In this document: piece after piece, positions 15,104 to 24,587 of the stretch
Layout: every line of letters starts with the position of its first letter
Position numbering within the stretch: the stretch's first letter is position 1
Origin: CAYQEC01 sp964569015
GTDB lineage: Bacteria; Actinomycetota; Acidimicrobiia; Spongiisociales; UBA5794
Reading direction: 5' to 3'
Assembly: GCA_964569015.1 (NCBI GenBank)
Contig: CAZMSN010000030.1
Location: 1-24,911 of the forward strand
Length of the DNA stretch: 24,911 nt
The notes under the pieces: generated by a model
Databases searched by the model: none
Told to the model about the DNA's origin: nothing
Seen by the model: only the letters and a program-made list of their open reading frames with translations
Program-made: the position numbers and the translations under genes

Positions 15104-15646
15104 ATGACCGAGGTCCCGTTCACCGACCAGATCGACGGCTACGCAACCGCAGTGCTCGAGATCGCCAACGCCGAGGGCGACCCGAACCGTCTCACCGACG
15201 AGCTGTATCGGGTCTCGAGGGCGATCGACACCAACCCGGCGCTGCGTGACACGCTGGCCGATCCGCGGGTGCCGATGGAGCGCAGGCACGCGGTGGTGGC
15301 GGAAGTACTCGAGGGGCGTGTCACCGACATCACCATCTCCCTGGTGTCATTCCTGGTCACGTCGGGCCGCAGTAACGAGCTGGGCGAGATCGCGGTCCGG
15401 GCACTCTCGCTGGCGGCGGCGCGAGAAGAGGAAGTCCTGGCGGAGGTGCGCAGCGCCGTCGAGCTCGAGCCCGACGTGGTGGAGAGGCTCACCGAGAAGC
15501 TGGCGGCGGTGACGGGCAAGCGGCTGCGAGTCACCGTGACCGTCGATCCCAGCCTCATCGGCGGGCTCGTCGCCAAGGTAGGAGATACGGTATTCGACGG
15601 GTCGGTGCTGAGCCGGCTCCAGGATCTGCGAGAGGCATGGGGATAG
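15104..15646 (+). CDS. atpH: ATP synthase F1 subunit delta
   Basis: The 180-residue delta (OSCP) caps the F1 head and binds the b stalk. The N-terminal helical bundle (GYATAVLEIANAEGD ... VPMERRHAVVAEVL) and the C-terminal beta/alpha region with the conserved DPSLIGGLVAKVGDTVFDGSVLSRLQDLRE are both recognisable. ATG 15104 is 4 nt after the atpF stop; an in-frame upstream ATG at 15041 lies inside atpF and is not supported. Normal single-domain length shows no fusion to b. Confidence 0.94.
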   Translation: MTEVPFTDQIDGYATAVLEIANAEGDPNRLTDELYRVSRAIDTNPALRDTLADPRVPMERRHAVVAEVLEGRVTDITISLVSFLVTSGRSNELGEIAVRALSLAAAREEEVLAEVRSAVELEPDVVERLTEKLAAVTGKRLRVTVTVDPSLIGGLVAKVGDTVFDGSVLSRLQDLREAWG

Positions 15647-15649
15647 CGC

Positions 15650-17173
<1,524 letters not shown>

Positions 17174-17178
17174 CTCCC

Positions 17179-18066
17179 ATGGCCTCGGCTGAGCTTCGGC
17201 AGGTCCGGCGGCGCATCCGCAGCATCCAGTCGACGATGAAGATCACACGCGCCATGGAACTCATCGCCGCTTCCCGCATCGCCAGAGCGCAAGTGCGGGT
17301 GGCGGCCTCCGAACCGTACATCACCAAGATGACAGAGGTGATCCGCAACATCGCCGCCGCCTCCGGAGGGAATCTGCGTCACCCTCTCTTGGAGCGCCGC
17401 GAGGTGACCACCGTCGGCCTCGCCGTCGTCAGCTCCGATCGTGGCCTGGCGGGTGGCTACAACTCAGCGATCATCCGGCTTGCCGAGCGGGCACTGCTCG
17501 ATCATCGCCACCAAGGCCGCGAGGTCCGCCTCTACCTCGTGGGCAGGAAGGCCCAGTCCTTCTTTCGGTACCGCCGCTATCCGATCGAGCGCACGTTCTT
17601 GACCGTCACCGACCAACCGACGTACGGCGACGCCCGCGCCATCAGCGAGATCCTGATCGACGAGTACGAGGAAGGCCGGGTCGACGCCGTGGAGGCGTAC
17701 ACGACCCGGTACGTCTCGGCGCTCACCCAGACGCCGGTGCGCTGGCCGCTGCTTCCGATCGAGCCCCCGGACATGATGACCGGTGCAGATGACGCCACCA
17801 TCATCGACTATACCTTCGAGCCGACTCCGCAGGAGATCCTGGGCCGGCTCCTGCCCCGCTACCTGGAGGGGAGCGTCTTCGGGGTGCTTCTCGAGGCATC
17901 CGCCTCCGAGCACGCCGCCAGGCGGCGCGCCATGAAGGCGGCCACCGAGAACGCGGATGACCTCACCGGGCTGCTCACCCGGCAGGCCAACCAGGCCCGC
18001 CAGGCGGAGATCACCACGGAGATCTCCGAGATCGTGGGTGGCTCCGAAGCCCTGAGTCACGGTTGA
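17179..18066 (+). CDS. atpG: ATP synthase F1 subunit gamma
   Basis: Gamma is the central rotor shaft. The 295-residue protein has the N-terminal coiled-coil helix beginning ELRQVRRRIRSIQSTMKITRAMELIAASRI, the globular domain with SSDRGLAGGYN, and the C-terminal helix HAARRRAMKAATENADDLTGLL ... ARQAEITTEISEIVGG that enters the alpha3beta3 cavity. AGGAAGG lies 11 nt before the ATG. It is 5 nt after atpA. Confidence 0.96.
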   Translation: MASAELRQVRRRIRSIQSTMKITRAMELIAASRIARAQVRVAASEPYITKMTEVIRNIAAASGGNLRHPLLERREVTTVGLAVVSSDRGLAGGYNSAIIRLAERALLDHRHQGREVRLYLVGRKAQSFFRYRRYPIERTFLTVTDQPTYGDARAISEILIDEYEEGRVDAVEAYTTRYVSALTQTPVRWPLLPIEPPDMMTGADDATIIDYTFEPTPQEILGRLLPRYLEGSVFGVLLEASASEHAARRRAMKAATENADDLTGLLTRQANQARQAEITTEISEIVGGSEALSHG

Positions 18067-18113
18067 GCGAGCATGCAACGACGACACACGAGAACCGACC
18101 ACGGAGAAGACAA

Positions 18114-19538
18114 GTGACCACTACCAGCACCCTCCCTGCGGGCCGCATCGTCAAGGTGGCGGGTCCGGTTGTCGACGTGGAGTTCCCTGCGGACGCGCTT
18201 CCCGAGATCTCCTATGCGATCGTGATCGAGTTCGAGGTCGGCGGCGAGGCACGCTCGGTCATATCCGAAGTGGCCCAGCACCTCGGCGGCAACACCGTGA
18301 GGGCCATTGCCATGGCGCCCACCGATGGGCTCGTGCGGGGGACGCCGGTGCGCAACACCGGCCAACCGATCATGGTGCCGGTGGGTGACCAGACCCTGGG
18401 ACACATCTTCAATGTATGGGGCCAGTCACTCGACGCTCCCGACGCCGAGTTCACCGGGGAATGGTGGCCGATTCACCGGCAACCGCCCGCATACGAGGAC
18501 GTGGAGCCCAACAAGCAGATGTTCGAGACCGGGATCAAGGTCATCGACCTGCTCTGCCCATACGTGCGGGGCGGGAAGATCGGCCTCTTCGGCGGCGCCG
18601 GAGTCGGAAAGACGGTGCTCATTCAGGAGATGATCAACCGGGTCGCCACTCAGCACGGCGGTGTCTCGGTGTTCGCCGGGGTGGGGGAGCGAACCCGCGA
18701 GGGCAACGATCTCTTCCTCGACATGCAGGAATCGGGTGTCATCGAGAAGGCAACTCTGGTGTTCGGCCAGATGGACGAGCCGCCGGGGGTGCGGCTGCGA
18801 GTGGCGCTCGCGGCGCTCACGATGGCGGAGTACTTCCGCGACGTGCAGCGTTTGGACGTGCTGCTGTTCATCGACAACATCTTCCGGTTCACCCAGGCAG
18901 GCGCGGAGGTCTCGACCTTGCTCGGCCGTATGCCGTCGGCCGTGGGCTACCAGCCGACACTGGCCGGGGAGATGGGCGCTCTCCAGGAGCGCATCACCTC
19001 GCTCAAAGGCCGTTCCATCACATCCCTGCAGGCGATCTACGTGCCCGCCGATGACATCACCGACCCGGCGCCGCACACCGCCTTCTCCCACCTGGACGCC
19101 ACGACGGTGCTGTCCCGGCCGCTGACGGCCCTCGGTCTCTACCCGGCGGTCGATCCGCTCGATTCGACCAGCCGGGCCCTCGACCCGCAGATCGTCGGCG
19201 ACGAGCACTACGCGACCGCAACGCACGTGCAGCAGATCCTCCAGCGGTACAAGGACCTGCAGGACATCATCGCCATCCTCGGTATCGAGGAGCTGTCGGA
19301 GGAGGATCGTCTCACGGTCTCCCGGGCTCGTCGTATCCAGCGTTTTCTCTCGCAGCCGATGTTCGTCGCCGCCCAGTTCACCGGCCAGGACGGCGTCTAC
19401 ACACCGCTCGAGGAGACACTCTCGTCTTTCAAGGCTCTGATCGGCGGCGAGCTGGACCATCTGCCGGAGCAGGCTTTCTACATGGTCGGCGGTGCCGAGG
19501 ACGTGCAGCGCCGGGCGAAGGAGATCGAGGCAGGCTGA
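18114..19538 (+). CDS. atpD: ATP synthase F1 subunit beta
   Basis: The catalytic subunit makes ATP from ADP and phosphate. The 474 residues begin with GRIVKVAGPVVDVEFP of the N-terminal barrel. Walker A is GGAGVGKTV (about 159-167), the catalytic glutamate lies in VGERTREGNDL, and Walker B in LLFIDNIFRFTQAG. The C-terminal lever reads EELSEED in place of canonical DELSEED. GTG 18114 is chosen because GGAG (18103-18106) is 7 nt upstream and alignments begin just after it. An in-frame TTG at 18063 overlapping the atpG stop would add 17 non-conserved residues and lacks a Shine-Dalgarno. The stop overlaps the atpC start by 1 nt (TGATG). Confidence 0.96.
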   Translation: MTTTSTLPAGRIVKVAGPVVDVEFPADALPEISYAIVIEFEVGGEARSVISEVAQHLGGNTVRAIAMAPTDGLVRGTPVRNTGQPIMVPVGDQTLGHIFNVWGQSLDAPDAEFTGEWWPIHRQPPAYEDVEPNKQMFETGIKVIDLLCPYVRGGKIGLFGGAGVGKTVLIQEMINRVATQHGGVSVFAGVGERTREGNDLFLDMQESGVIEKATLVFGQMDEPPGVRLRVALAALTMAEYFRDVQRLDVLLFIDNIFRFTQAGAEVSTLLGRMPSAVGYQPTLAGEMGALQERITSLKGRSITSLQAIYVPADDITDPAPHTAFSHLDATTVLSRPLTALGLYPAVDPLDSTSRALDPQIVGDEHYATATHVQQILQRYKDLQDIIAILGIEELSEEDRLTVSRARRIQRFLSQPMFVAAQFTGQDGVYTPLEETLSSFKALIGGELDHLPEQAFYMVGGAEDVQRRAKEIEAG

Positions 19539-19843
19539 TGGGTGATCTTCCGCTGTTCCGCGTCGACGTCGTCACGCCGGACTCGGTTGTGTGGCAGGGC
19601 GACGCGGAGATGGTCGTTGCCCGCACCACGGAGGGCGAGATCGGGATCCTCGCTCATCACGAGCCGACGATGGCCGCGCTCGCCACCGGCGTGGTGGAGA
19701 TTCACTGCGAAGACGGAACGACCATGGTGGGCATCCACGGGGGTTTCCTCCAGGTCTTCAGGAACCAGGTGACGCTGCTGACGGACCGCGCCGAGATCGG
19801 CGCCGGTCGCAGAGCTGTCGCCCGTCGGGCCGAGCAGCTCTGA
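19538..19843 (+). CDS. atpC: ATP synthase F1 subunit epsilon, short form
   Basis: Epsilon links gamma to the c-ring and, in many bacteria, inhibits ATP hydrolysis through two C-terminal helices. This protein is only 101 residues. The N-terminal beta-sandwich is complete (VVTPDSVVWQGDAEMVVARTTEGEIGILAHHEPTMAALATGVV ... HGGFLQVFRNQVTLLTDRAE), but the C-terminal part ends soon after as GAGRRAVARRAEQL, so most of the usual ~45-residue helical hairpin is missing. The start overlaps the atpD stop by 1 nt. It ends the operon; the next gene is on the other strand. Confidence 0.92.
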   Translation: MGDLPLFRVDVVTPDSVVWQGDAEMVVARTTEGEIGILAHHEPTMAALATGVVEIHCEDGTTMVGIHGGFLQVFRNQVTLLTDRAEIGAGRRAVARRAEQL

Positions 19844-19906
19844 GAGGCGGCGAGGGCCCGAGCCGGTCTGTCCTGCCCAGGATGGAGGGCGGTGCCGATC
19901 CGACCC

Positions 19907-20365
19907 TCAGGAGGCCTTCCCCGGAATCCCGTTGACGGAGCGCGCAAAGGCGTCGATTTGTGTCGGGAGGTCGTGCTTCACTGCGTCCGCCACGAGCGGG
20001 AAGAGGAGCGTGGAGAGGATGCCGACAGATTGGATCGTCAGGGCCACGGTGAGCCGTGTCGTGGCGCCGGGCTCTGCGGCGAGCTCGGCGACGAGCTCGC
20101 CGGATACCTCGTTCCCGTCGAATCGGAGTCGTATCAAGCGGTCGCTCGCCGATTCCACGGTCGTGGCCGAGCCCAGGTAGCTCTTGGGGCCGACCGCCGC
20201 CCTCCAACGGAAGGAACGGAGCTGTCCTTGCTCGTCGTGGACCGGGTCCCACACTTCTTCGATGGGCCCGATGCCGGTCCACGCCGCAGCGTCCTGGAGC
20301 CGGTTCCACACCGCGGCAACAGGTGCCGCGGCCACGGTCCGGTGGCTGAAAGTGGACTTGGGCAT
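19907..20365 (-). CDS. SRPBCC (START-like) domain protein
   Basis: The 152-residue soluble protein has the pattern of the SRPBCC/polyketide cyclase-like fold: FSHRTVAAAPVAAVWNRLQDAAAWTGI at the start, a central beta region (RLIRLRFDGNEVSGELVAELAAEPGATTRLTVALTIQSVG) and a long C-terminal helix (LVADAVKHDLPTQIDAFARSV). Such proteins bind hydrophobic ligands, but ligand and role are unknown here. ATG 20365 is preferred because a TATGCT -10 box ends 10 nt before it and the family start matches; the ATG at 20380 overlaps that box, and frames further upstream are Arg/Pro-rich. It converges with atpC (63-nt gap) and diverges from the sugar transferase gene. Confidence 0.75.
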   Translation of the reverse strand: MPKSTFSHRTVAAAPVAAVWNRLQDAAAWTGIGPIEEVWDPVHDEQGQLRSFRWRAAVGPKSYLGSATTVESASDRLIRLRFDGNEVSGELVAELAAEPGATTRLTVALTIQSVGILSTLLFPLVADAVKHDLPTQIDAFARSVNGIPGKAS

Positions 20366-20375
20366 TGGTGACGGG

Positions 20376-20381
20376 AGCATA
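20376..20381 (-). promoter_or_regulatory. Candidate -10 box of the SRPBCC gene
   Basis: On the minus strand TATGCT (TAnnnT) ends 10 nt before ATG 20365. No Shine-Dalgarno is present, so transcription would begin with only a few untranslated bases. Confidence 0.4.
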
Positions 20382-20384
20382 GTG

Positions 20385-20396
20385 GGCCGGCCGGCC
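20385..20396. promoter_or_regulatory. 12-bp palindrome between divergent genes
   Basis: GGCCGGCCGGCC is a perfect palindrome lying between the two divergent -10 boxes (20376-20381 and 20432-20437). It could be an operator, but it is also simple GC-rich sequence that can arise by chance. Confidence 0.25.
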
Positions 20397-20431
20397 GGGC
20401 CCCGGCAGGTGTGCTCAGCGCAGCGTGGCGG

Positions 20432-20437
20432 TATCCT
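20432..20437 (+). promoter_or_regulatory. Candidate -10 box of the sugar transferase gene
   Basis: TATCCT fits TAnnnT and ends 10 nt before ATG 20448, with a loose TGTGCT (20410-20415) 16 nt upstream. No Shine-Dalgarno is visible between the box and the start codon. Confidence 0.4.
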
Positions 20438-20447
20438 GCTGCGGTTC

Positions 20448-21728
20448 ATGCGAAGACGATTCCTGCTCTCGGTCCTGGCGAGCGATCTCGTTGCGCTGGC
20501 GCTTGCGTTCCTCGTTGCCGGGGTTACGGTCTTCGGCACCGCTCAGCCGTGGGCGGTGCGCCCGCAGCCCGGTGCTTCGTTGTGGCCGCTCATCGGCCTG
20601 ATGAGCGGCGGCTTGCTGGTGGGCTCGTACCTCAGCCTCCGCATGTGGGCTCAGGGCGCTCCCCGTCCCTCGTACGGGCGGGCATTGACGATCCTCGGCT
20701 TCCAGGTCGCCTTCACGGCGGTGGGCGTGGTCCTGTTCCGTCCCTATTTCTCCCGTTCGTTCTTGGCGACCACGCTTGGGGTGTGGCTGGTGGCGGCTTT
20801 CCTGCACCGCCTCGTCCGCCGGCGCCGACCGTGGACGGAGGCGCTCTTGCTGATCACCTCGGAGAAGAGCCTCGTGGACGATCTGCGCAACACGGCACAT
20901 GCCGCCGTGGTCGGGGTGTTCGATCCCTCGGATGAGCCGCCGAGCGAGCCGATCTTCGGGTGCACGCTGGTGCCCGACTTGCGGCCGGTCATGGCGGACC
21001 GCATGGCGCAGTACATCTCATCCTGGAATCTCGCCGGATATCCGGTGCGGGCGCTGTCGACCGTGTACGAGGAGCACACCGGCCGCCTTCCGATGGTGCA
21101 CCTCGCCGAGGGGTGGGAGTTGTCGACGCCGGTGTCGCGCAACGAGTACGCCGGGTTGAAGCGAGGCATCGACGTGGTGCTCGTGATCGCGACTGCGCCG
21201 CTGTGGATCGTGCTCGCCGCCCTGCTGTGGCTGGTGGTGCGGCTCGATTCGCGCGGGCCTGCCATCTATCGGCAGGAGCGGCTGGGACGCAGCGGCGAGA
21301 TCTTCACCCTCTACAAGTTCCGCACGATGGTGAACGACGCCGAGGTCGACGGCCCGCAGTTCGCCACCATCGGCGACGCCCGCCTGACACGGGCCGGCCG
21401 CTGGCTGCGGCGGTTCCGCATCGACGAGATCCCGCAGCTCTGGAACGTCGTGAAGGGCGAAGTGAGCCTGGTGGGCCCGCGTCCTGAGCGGCCGGTGTTC
21501 ACCGAGCAGTACGAGCGCTCCATCCCGTTCTACGGCTACCGCCATCTCGTCCGCCCCGGTGTTACCGGATGGGCGCAGGTGAATTTCGGCTACGCCGACA
21601 ACGAGCGTGACACCATCGAGAAGCTCACCTACGACCTGTACTACATCAAGCACATGTCCCCTTGGCTCGACCTTCAGATCCTCGGCCGCAGCATGTGGAC
21701 GATGCTGAGCGGGTTCGGGGCCCAGTAG
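20448..21728 (+). CDS. Polyprenyl-phosphate sugar-phosphate transferase (WcaJ/PssY-like)
   Basis: The product belongs to the bacterial sugar transferase (monotopic phosphoglycosyl transferase) family. These enzymes move a sugar phosphate from a nucleotide sugar to polyprenyl phosphate, starting synthesis of a glycan on the membrane. The 426 residues hold about four N-terminal membrane helices (5-30, 46-64, 78-99, 105-120), a short linker domain (131-230), and the catalytic domain: KRGIDVVLVI with its re-entrant helix (238-265), YKFRTM (289-294), the catalytic Asp-Glu pair D326-E327 in RIDEIPQLWNV, GEVSLVGPRPERP, and RPGVTGWAQVNF. The linker is shorter than the Rossmann-like region of typical large members. 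Sugar specificity cannot be told. ATG 20448 gives a natural basic N-terminus (MRRRF); in-frame extension upstream runs through the opposite gene. Confidence 0.9.
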   Translation: MRRRFLLSVLASDLVALALAFLVAGVTVFGTAQPWAVRPQPGASLWPLIGLMSGGLLVGSYLSLRMWAQGAPRPSYGRALTILGFQVAFTAVGVVLFRPYFSRSFLATTLGVWLVAAFLHRLVRRRRPWTEALLLITSEKSLVDDLRNTAHAAVVGVFDPSDEPPSEPIFGCTLVPDLRPVMADRMAQYISSWNLAGYPVRALSTVYEEHTGRLPMVHLAEGWELSTPVSRNEYAGLKRGIDVVLVIATAPLWIVLAALLWLVVRLDSRGPAIYRQERLGRSGEIFTLYKFRTMVNDAEVDGPQFATIGDARLTRAGRWLRRFRIDEIPQLWNVVKGEVSLVGPRPERPVFTEQYERSIPFYGYRHLVRPGVTGWAQVNFGYADNERDTIEKLTYDLYYIKHMSPWLDLQILGRSMWTMLSGFGAQ

Positions 21729-21753
21729 GGGGCTCGGCCTTCTTCTCGTCGTT

Positions 21754-21943
21754 CCCCTGGGATCAGGGGGGGACAGGCGAGGCGCCACCGAAGGAGGCGG
21801 CGCCACCGAAGGTGGCGTTCGAGCCGAGGGGTGTCGCCGGGCTACGCCAGAAGGCACCCTCCCCGAGTCGTTCGCCGCCTGCGGCGGCGCCTCGACGACG
21901 CCTCCGCCTTCGGCGGAGGAAACCTCCCTGAGGTACAGGGAGG
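21754..21943. repeat. Cluster of five short hairpins between convergent genes
   Basis: Five perfect inverted repeats lie within 190 nt: CCCCTG/CAGGGG (21754-21769, 4-nt loop), CGCCACC/GGTGGCG (21801-21817, 3-nt loop), CGCCGCC/GGCGGCG (21873-21889, 3-nt loop), CCTCCGCC/GGCGGAGG (21901-21919, 3-nt loop) and CCTCCCTG/CAGGGAGG (21923-21943, 5-nt loop). A direct repeat GGCGCCACCGAAGG starts at 21781 and again at 21799. The cluster fills most of the gap between the stop of the plus-strand sugar transferase gene and that of the minus-strand glycosyltransferase gene, so a two-way terminator is likely, although no T-runs follow. It may instead be a palindromic repeat family. Confidence 0.7.
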
Positions 21944-21951
21944 CGCCGCCG

Positions 21952-22683
21952 TCAGGTGTCGTAGCGTCCCCGCCACAGGCGCCAGCGGATGCGAGCGAGG
22001 TCCCACAGCACCCGCAGGTAGGACGACGTGGTGACGCGGCTGTCCTCCTTGTGCTGCCAGGCGACGGGCAACTCGACGATGCGGAAGCCGCGGCGGCGGG
22101 CGATGGCGAGAGCCTCCACGTCGAAGAGCCATCCGTCGATGGTGCAGCGCTCGAACACCTCGGTGGCGGCCTCGTCGCTGAAGAGCTTGAAGCCGCGCTG
22201 GGTGTCCTTGATGCCGGGCAACGCCACGATCCGGATGAGCAGATTGGCGATCCTCCCCGCGATGGTTCGGAAGCGGGACTGCGGGACGACCTCGTGCTCG
22301 TCGCGCAGCCCGATCGAGCCGATGACGACGGCGTCGCCGGTGGTGGCGGCGTGGTCGACGAAGCGGCCGATCTCAGTGAGTGCGGTCGAGCCGTCGGCGT
22401 CCATGAACAAGCGCAGCTTCCCGGTAGCGGCGAGCATGCCCTGCCGCACCGCATGCCCCTTCCCGCGGTTGGGGGCGTAGGCGATCACCCGGGCGTCGGC
22501 GTAGCCGGCGAGATGCCGTTCCGCCACCTCGGCGGTGGCGTCGCCCGATCCGTCGTCGACCACGATCACCTCGGTGTGCAGGCCGATGCCGGCGAGTGCC
22601 GGTTGCAGCTCGTCGAGGGTCGGGCCGAGCCGATCGGCCTCGTTGTAGGCGGGAATCACGATGCTGAGGTCGGGCCCGGTCAC
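21952..22683 (-). CDS. Family 2 glycosyltransferase, dolichyl-phosphate glucosyltransferase-like
   Basis: The 243-residue GT-A enzyme resembles the ALG5/DPM1 group, which moves a sugar from UDP-glucose or GDP-mannose to a polyprenyl phosphate. Motifs are LSIVIPAYNEADRL (6-19), VIVVDDGSGDAT (39-50), NRGKGHAVRQGM (72-83), the metal-binding DADGST (95-100), KDTQRGFKLF and GWLFDVEAL. No C-terminal membrane helices are present, so it probably works at the inner face of the membrane. The start is GTG 22683, overlapping the stop of the upstream gene as GTGA, which couples translation to the GT-C gene. Its likely product, a polyprenyl-phosphate sugar, is the kind of donor GT-C enzymes use. Confidence 0.9.
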   Translation of the reverse strand: MTGPDLSIVIPAYNEADRLGPTLDELQPALAGIGLHTEVIVVDDGSGDATAEVAERHLAGYADARVIAYAPNRGKGHAVRQGMLAATGKLRLFMDADGSTALTEIGRFVDHAATTGDAVVIGSIGLRDEHEVVPQSRFRTIAGRIANLLIRIVALPGIKDTQRGFKLFSDEAATEVFERCTIDGWLFDVEALAIARRRGFRIVELPVAWQHKEDSRVTTSSYLRVLWDLARIRWRLWRGRYDT

Positions 22684-24587
22684 GGCGTGGCCTCGGTGAC
22701 GCGGTAGATCTCGGCGTCGCCGATACGATCGGACTCGGCGTCGATCTCGACGAACGGGGACCCGCTGGTGGCCGACAGGTACTCTTCGAGGTGCTCACCG
22801 GTCGGCTGCCGCTTGCCGTTGTCGAAGAGCAGGACGTAGCGGTCGGGGGCCGGTGCGAACTGGGCCGGCTGGGACGCCCAGCCAAAGGTCGTTGTGGCAC
22901 AGCCCGAGTACCAGGTGATCTGGGGTGTGTAGCTCGTCGCAACCGAGCACGATCCGGGTGAGGCATCGTCGATGGCGGCGGCGGCGTCGACCAGCACTTG
23001 GCGATGGACGGCGAGGTCGTCGAGGTTGCCGTCGATGGTGTGGAAGCTGACCGCGAACTGGAGGGCGACGAGGCCCACGACGACGACCAGGCAGATGGTC
23101 GTGATCGGGTGGGGAAGCCAGCGGGCCATGCGCAGCAGCGTGTGACTGCCCAGCAGCGTCAGCAGCATGACGCTGAGGAAGACGTAGCGCTCCTCGGCGT
23201 GCACGGTGATCCCGCCGGCGACGATCATCAGCCACGCCGCAAGACCGACGAAGAGCACCCGGCGGCTCTCGCTCGTCAGGGACCGCCGGAGTATCGAGCG
23301 GGCGGCCACCACGACCAGCAGGATCGTGCCGGTGATCATCACGGTTCCGACCAGGTCGCCGGCGAGGTCGCCGGGCAACCAGCGCAGATAGGTGAGGAAG
23401 CCCTCCCCGAGGTATTCGCGTCCGGCCGCCTCGTTGGCGCGGGTGAGGATCCCGAAGACCGAGCCCGTCTCGGCGAGCGCCGTGACGGCATGGGGTATCA
23501 GCAGCGCGATGAAGATCCCGCCGGTGAGCGTGATCTGTCGCCACCCGTCTCGGGTCGCCCGCCACCACAGGGCGGCGGCGACCACGCAAATCATCAGCAG
23601 CGAGGTGACGGCGCCGTAGCGCAGGTAGAAGGCGGCGGCGGCGAGCGGAGCGGCCCACACGACGGACCATCCCCGTCCCTGGCTGCGATCGAGGAAATGC
23701 CACACGATCCCCATCACGAGCACGAGCAGGGCCGCGGCGGCCACGTCATTGAGGAACTCGGGGGCGCGGCGCACGAAATCGGGGGCGCCCACGAACAGGC
23801 CGGCGGCCAGCAGCCCGGCGGCGGGACTGAAGACCGATCGCCCGAAGAACCACAACCCGCCGAGAGCCAGGGCCGACGAGACGACCCCGAAGCTCCGCAG
23901 CACGGCCTCGGAATCCCCGAGGTGGAGCAGTGCCCAGCCCACCACCGGCATCCCGATGGGCCGGTAGATCTCGAAGCCGGAAGCAGGGGTGCCTTCCAGC
24001 CACGACCTGGCCTTGACCGCGTACACCGCCTCGTCGTGGCCGAGTGGCCCGTTGCTCACGAGGAGGGCGATCCCAGCGACCGCCACGGCGCCGAGGGCGG
24101 CGGAGAGCACCCAGAAGAGCTTCGAGGTGGCCGTGCCGGGCAGTTGCGGTTGGAACGGCTCCTCCGGGAGGCGAGCCGCGAGCCAGTCGATCGCCCGGGC
24201 CACCGGATCGCCGATCGCCGGTCGCAGCACCATCCAGGCGACGAGCAGGCCGAGCGTCACCGCCAGGCCGATCAACTGGAGCCTGCCGATGTCGGACGGC
24301 CGGAAGGCATCGGGGGCGACGATGGCGGCGGCGATGACGACCAACGTCAGGGGCACGGTGAACCCGAGTCCGCTCGCCTCGGGCGCGGCGTGCTCAGTCC
24401 GGGCGTGGTGTCTGACGGATGAGATCAGCGCCGCGGTCACGACGGCGGCGCCGACGGCGGCGACGCCGAGCAGAGGCAGGCGCTGCTGCCGGCCGGCGAG
24501 CACGAGGACGACGTGGCCGGCCAAGGCGAGAGCCAGCACCGCGGTCGCCGTCAAGGCGGCGGCTGCGATGAGACGACGGCGATGCAC
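22680..24587 (-). CDS. GT-C integral membrane glycosyltransferase (ArnT/PMT-like)
   Basis: The 635-residue polytopic protein has about twelve hydrophobic segments and a soluble C-terminal domain (about 520-635). The motif GHDEAVYAVKARSWLEG places D185-E186 in the first long outside loop, as in the ArnT/PMT family where this Asp-Glu is catalytic. YRPIGMPVVGWALLHLG and HAEERYVFLSVMLL are also family-like. Such enzymes take a sugar from a polyprenyl-phosphate donor and add it to a protein, lipid or glycan outside the membrane; the acceptor here is unknown. GTG 24587 is chosen because GGAGG (24595-24599) lies 7 nt upstream and a basic residue run (HRRR) precedes the first helix. It overlaps the family 2 glycosyltransferase gene by 4 nt. 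Confidence 0.88.
   Translation of the reverse strand: MHRRRLIAAAALTATAVLALALAGHVVLVLAGRQQRLPLLGVAAVGAAVVTAALISSVRHHARTEHAAPEASGLGFTVPLTLVVIAAAIVAPDAFRPSDIGRLQLIGLAVTLGLLVAWMVLRPAIGDPVARAIDWLAARLPEEPFQPQLPGTATSKLFWVLSAALGAVAVAGIALLVSNGPLGHDEAVYAVKARSWLEGTPASGFEIYRPIGMPVVGWALLHLGDSEAVLRSFGVVSSALALGGLWFFGRSVFSPAAGLLAAGLFVGAPDFVRRAPEFLNDVAAAALLVLVMGIVWHFLDRSQGRGWSVVWAAPLAAAAFYLRYGAVTSLLMICVVAAALWWRATRDGWRQITLTGGIFIALLIPHAVTALAETGSVFGILTRANEAAGREYLGEGFLTYLRWLPGDLAGDLVGTVMITGTILLVVVAARSILRRSLTSESRRVLFVGLAAWLMIVAGGITVHAEERYVFLSVMLLTLLGSHTLLRMARWLPHPITTICLVVVVGLVALQFAVSFHTIDGNLDDLAVHRQVLVDAAAAIDDASPGSCSVATSYTPQITWYSGCATTTFGWASQPAQFAPAPDRYVLLFDNGKRQPTGEHLEEYLSATSGSPFVEIDAESDRIGDAEIYRVTEATP

Noticed and set aside
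18063..18113. TTG start of atpD overlapping the atpG stop
   Set aside because: There is no Shine-Dalgarno, and the 17 extra residues are non-conserved. GTG 18114 has GGAG 7 nt upstream.
20184..20447. In-frame extension of the sugar transferase over the SRPBCC gene
   Set aside because: It would overlap the divergent gene and its promoter. The basic MRRRF start before the first membrane helix is the natural N-terminus.
21754..21943. CRISPR-like array
   Set aside because: The hairpin units differ in sequence and spacing, there are no regular spacers, and no cas gene is nearby.
22998..24422. Long plus-strand open frame (474 codons) opposite the GT-C gene
   Set aside because: Its composition is Glu/Asp/Gly/His-rich without any domain, as expected from reading a hydrophobic high-GC gene backwards. 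The minus-strand frame has clear membrane helices and family motifs.
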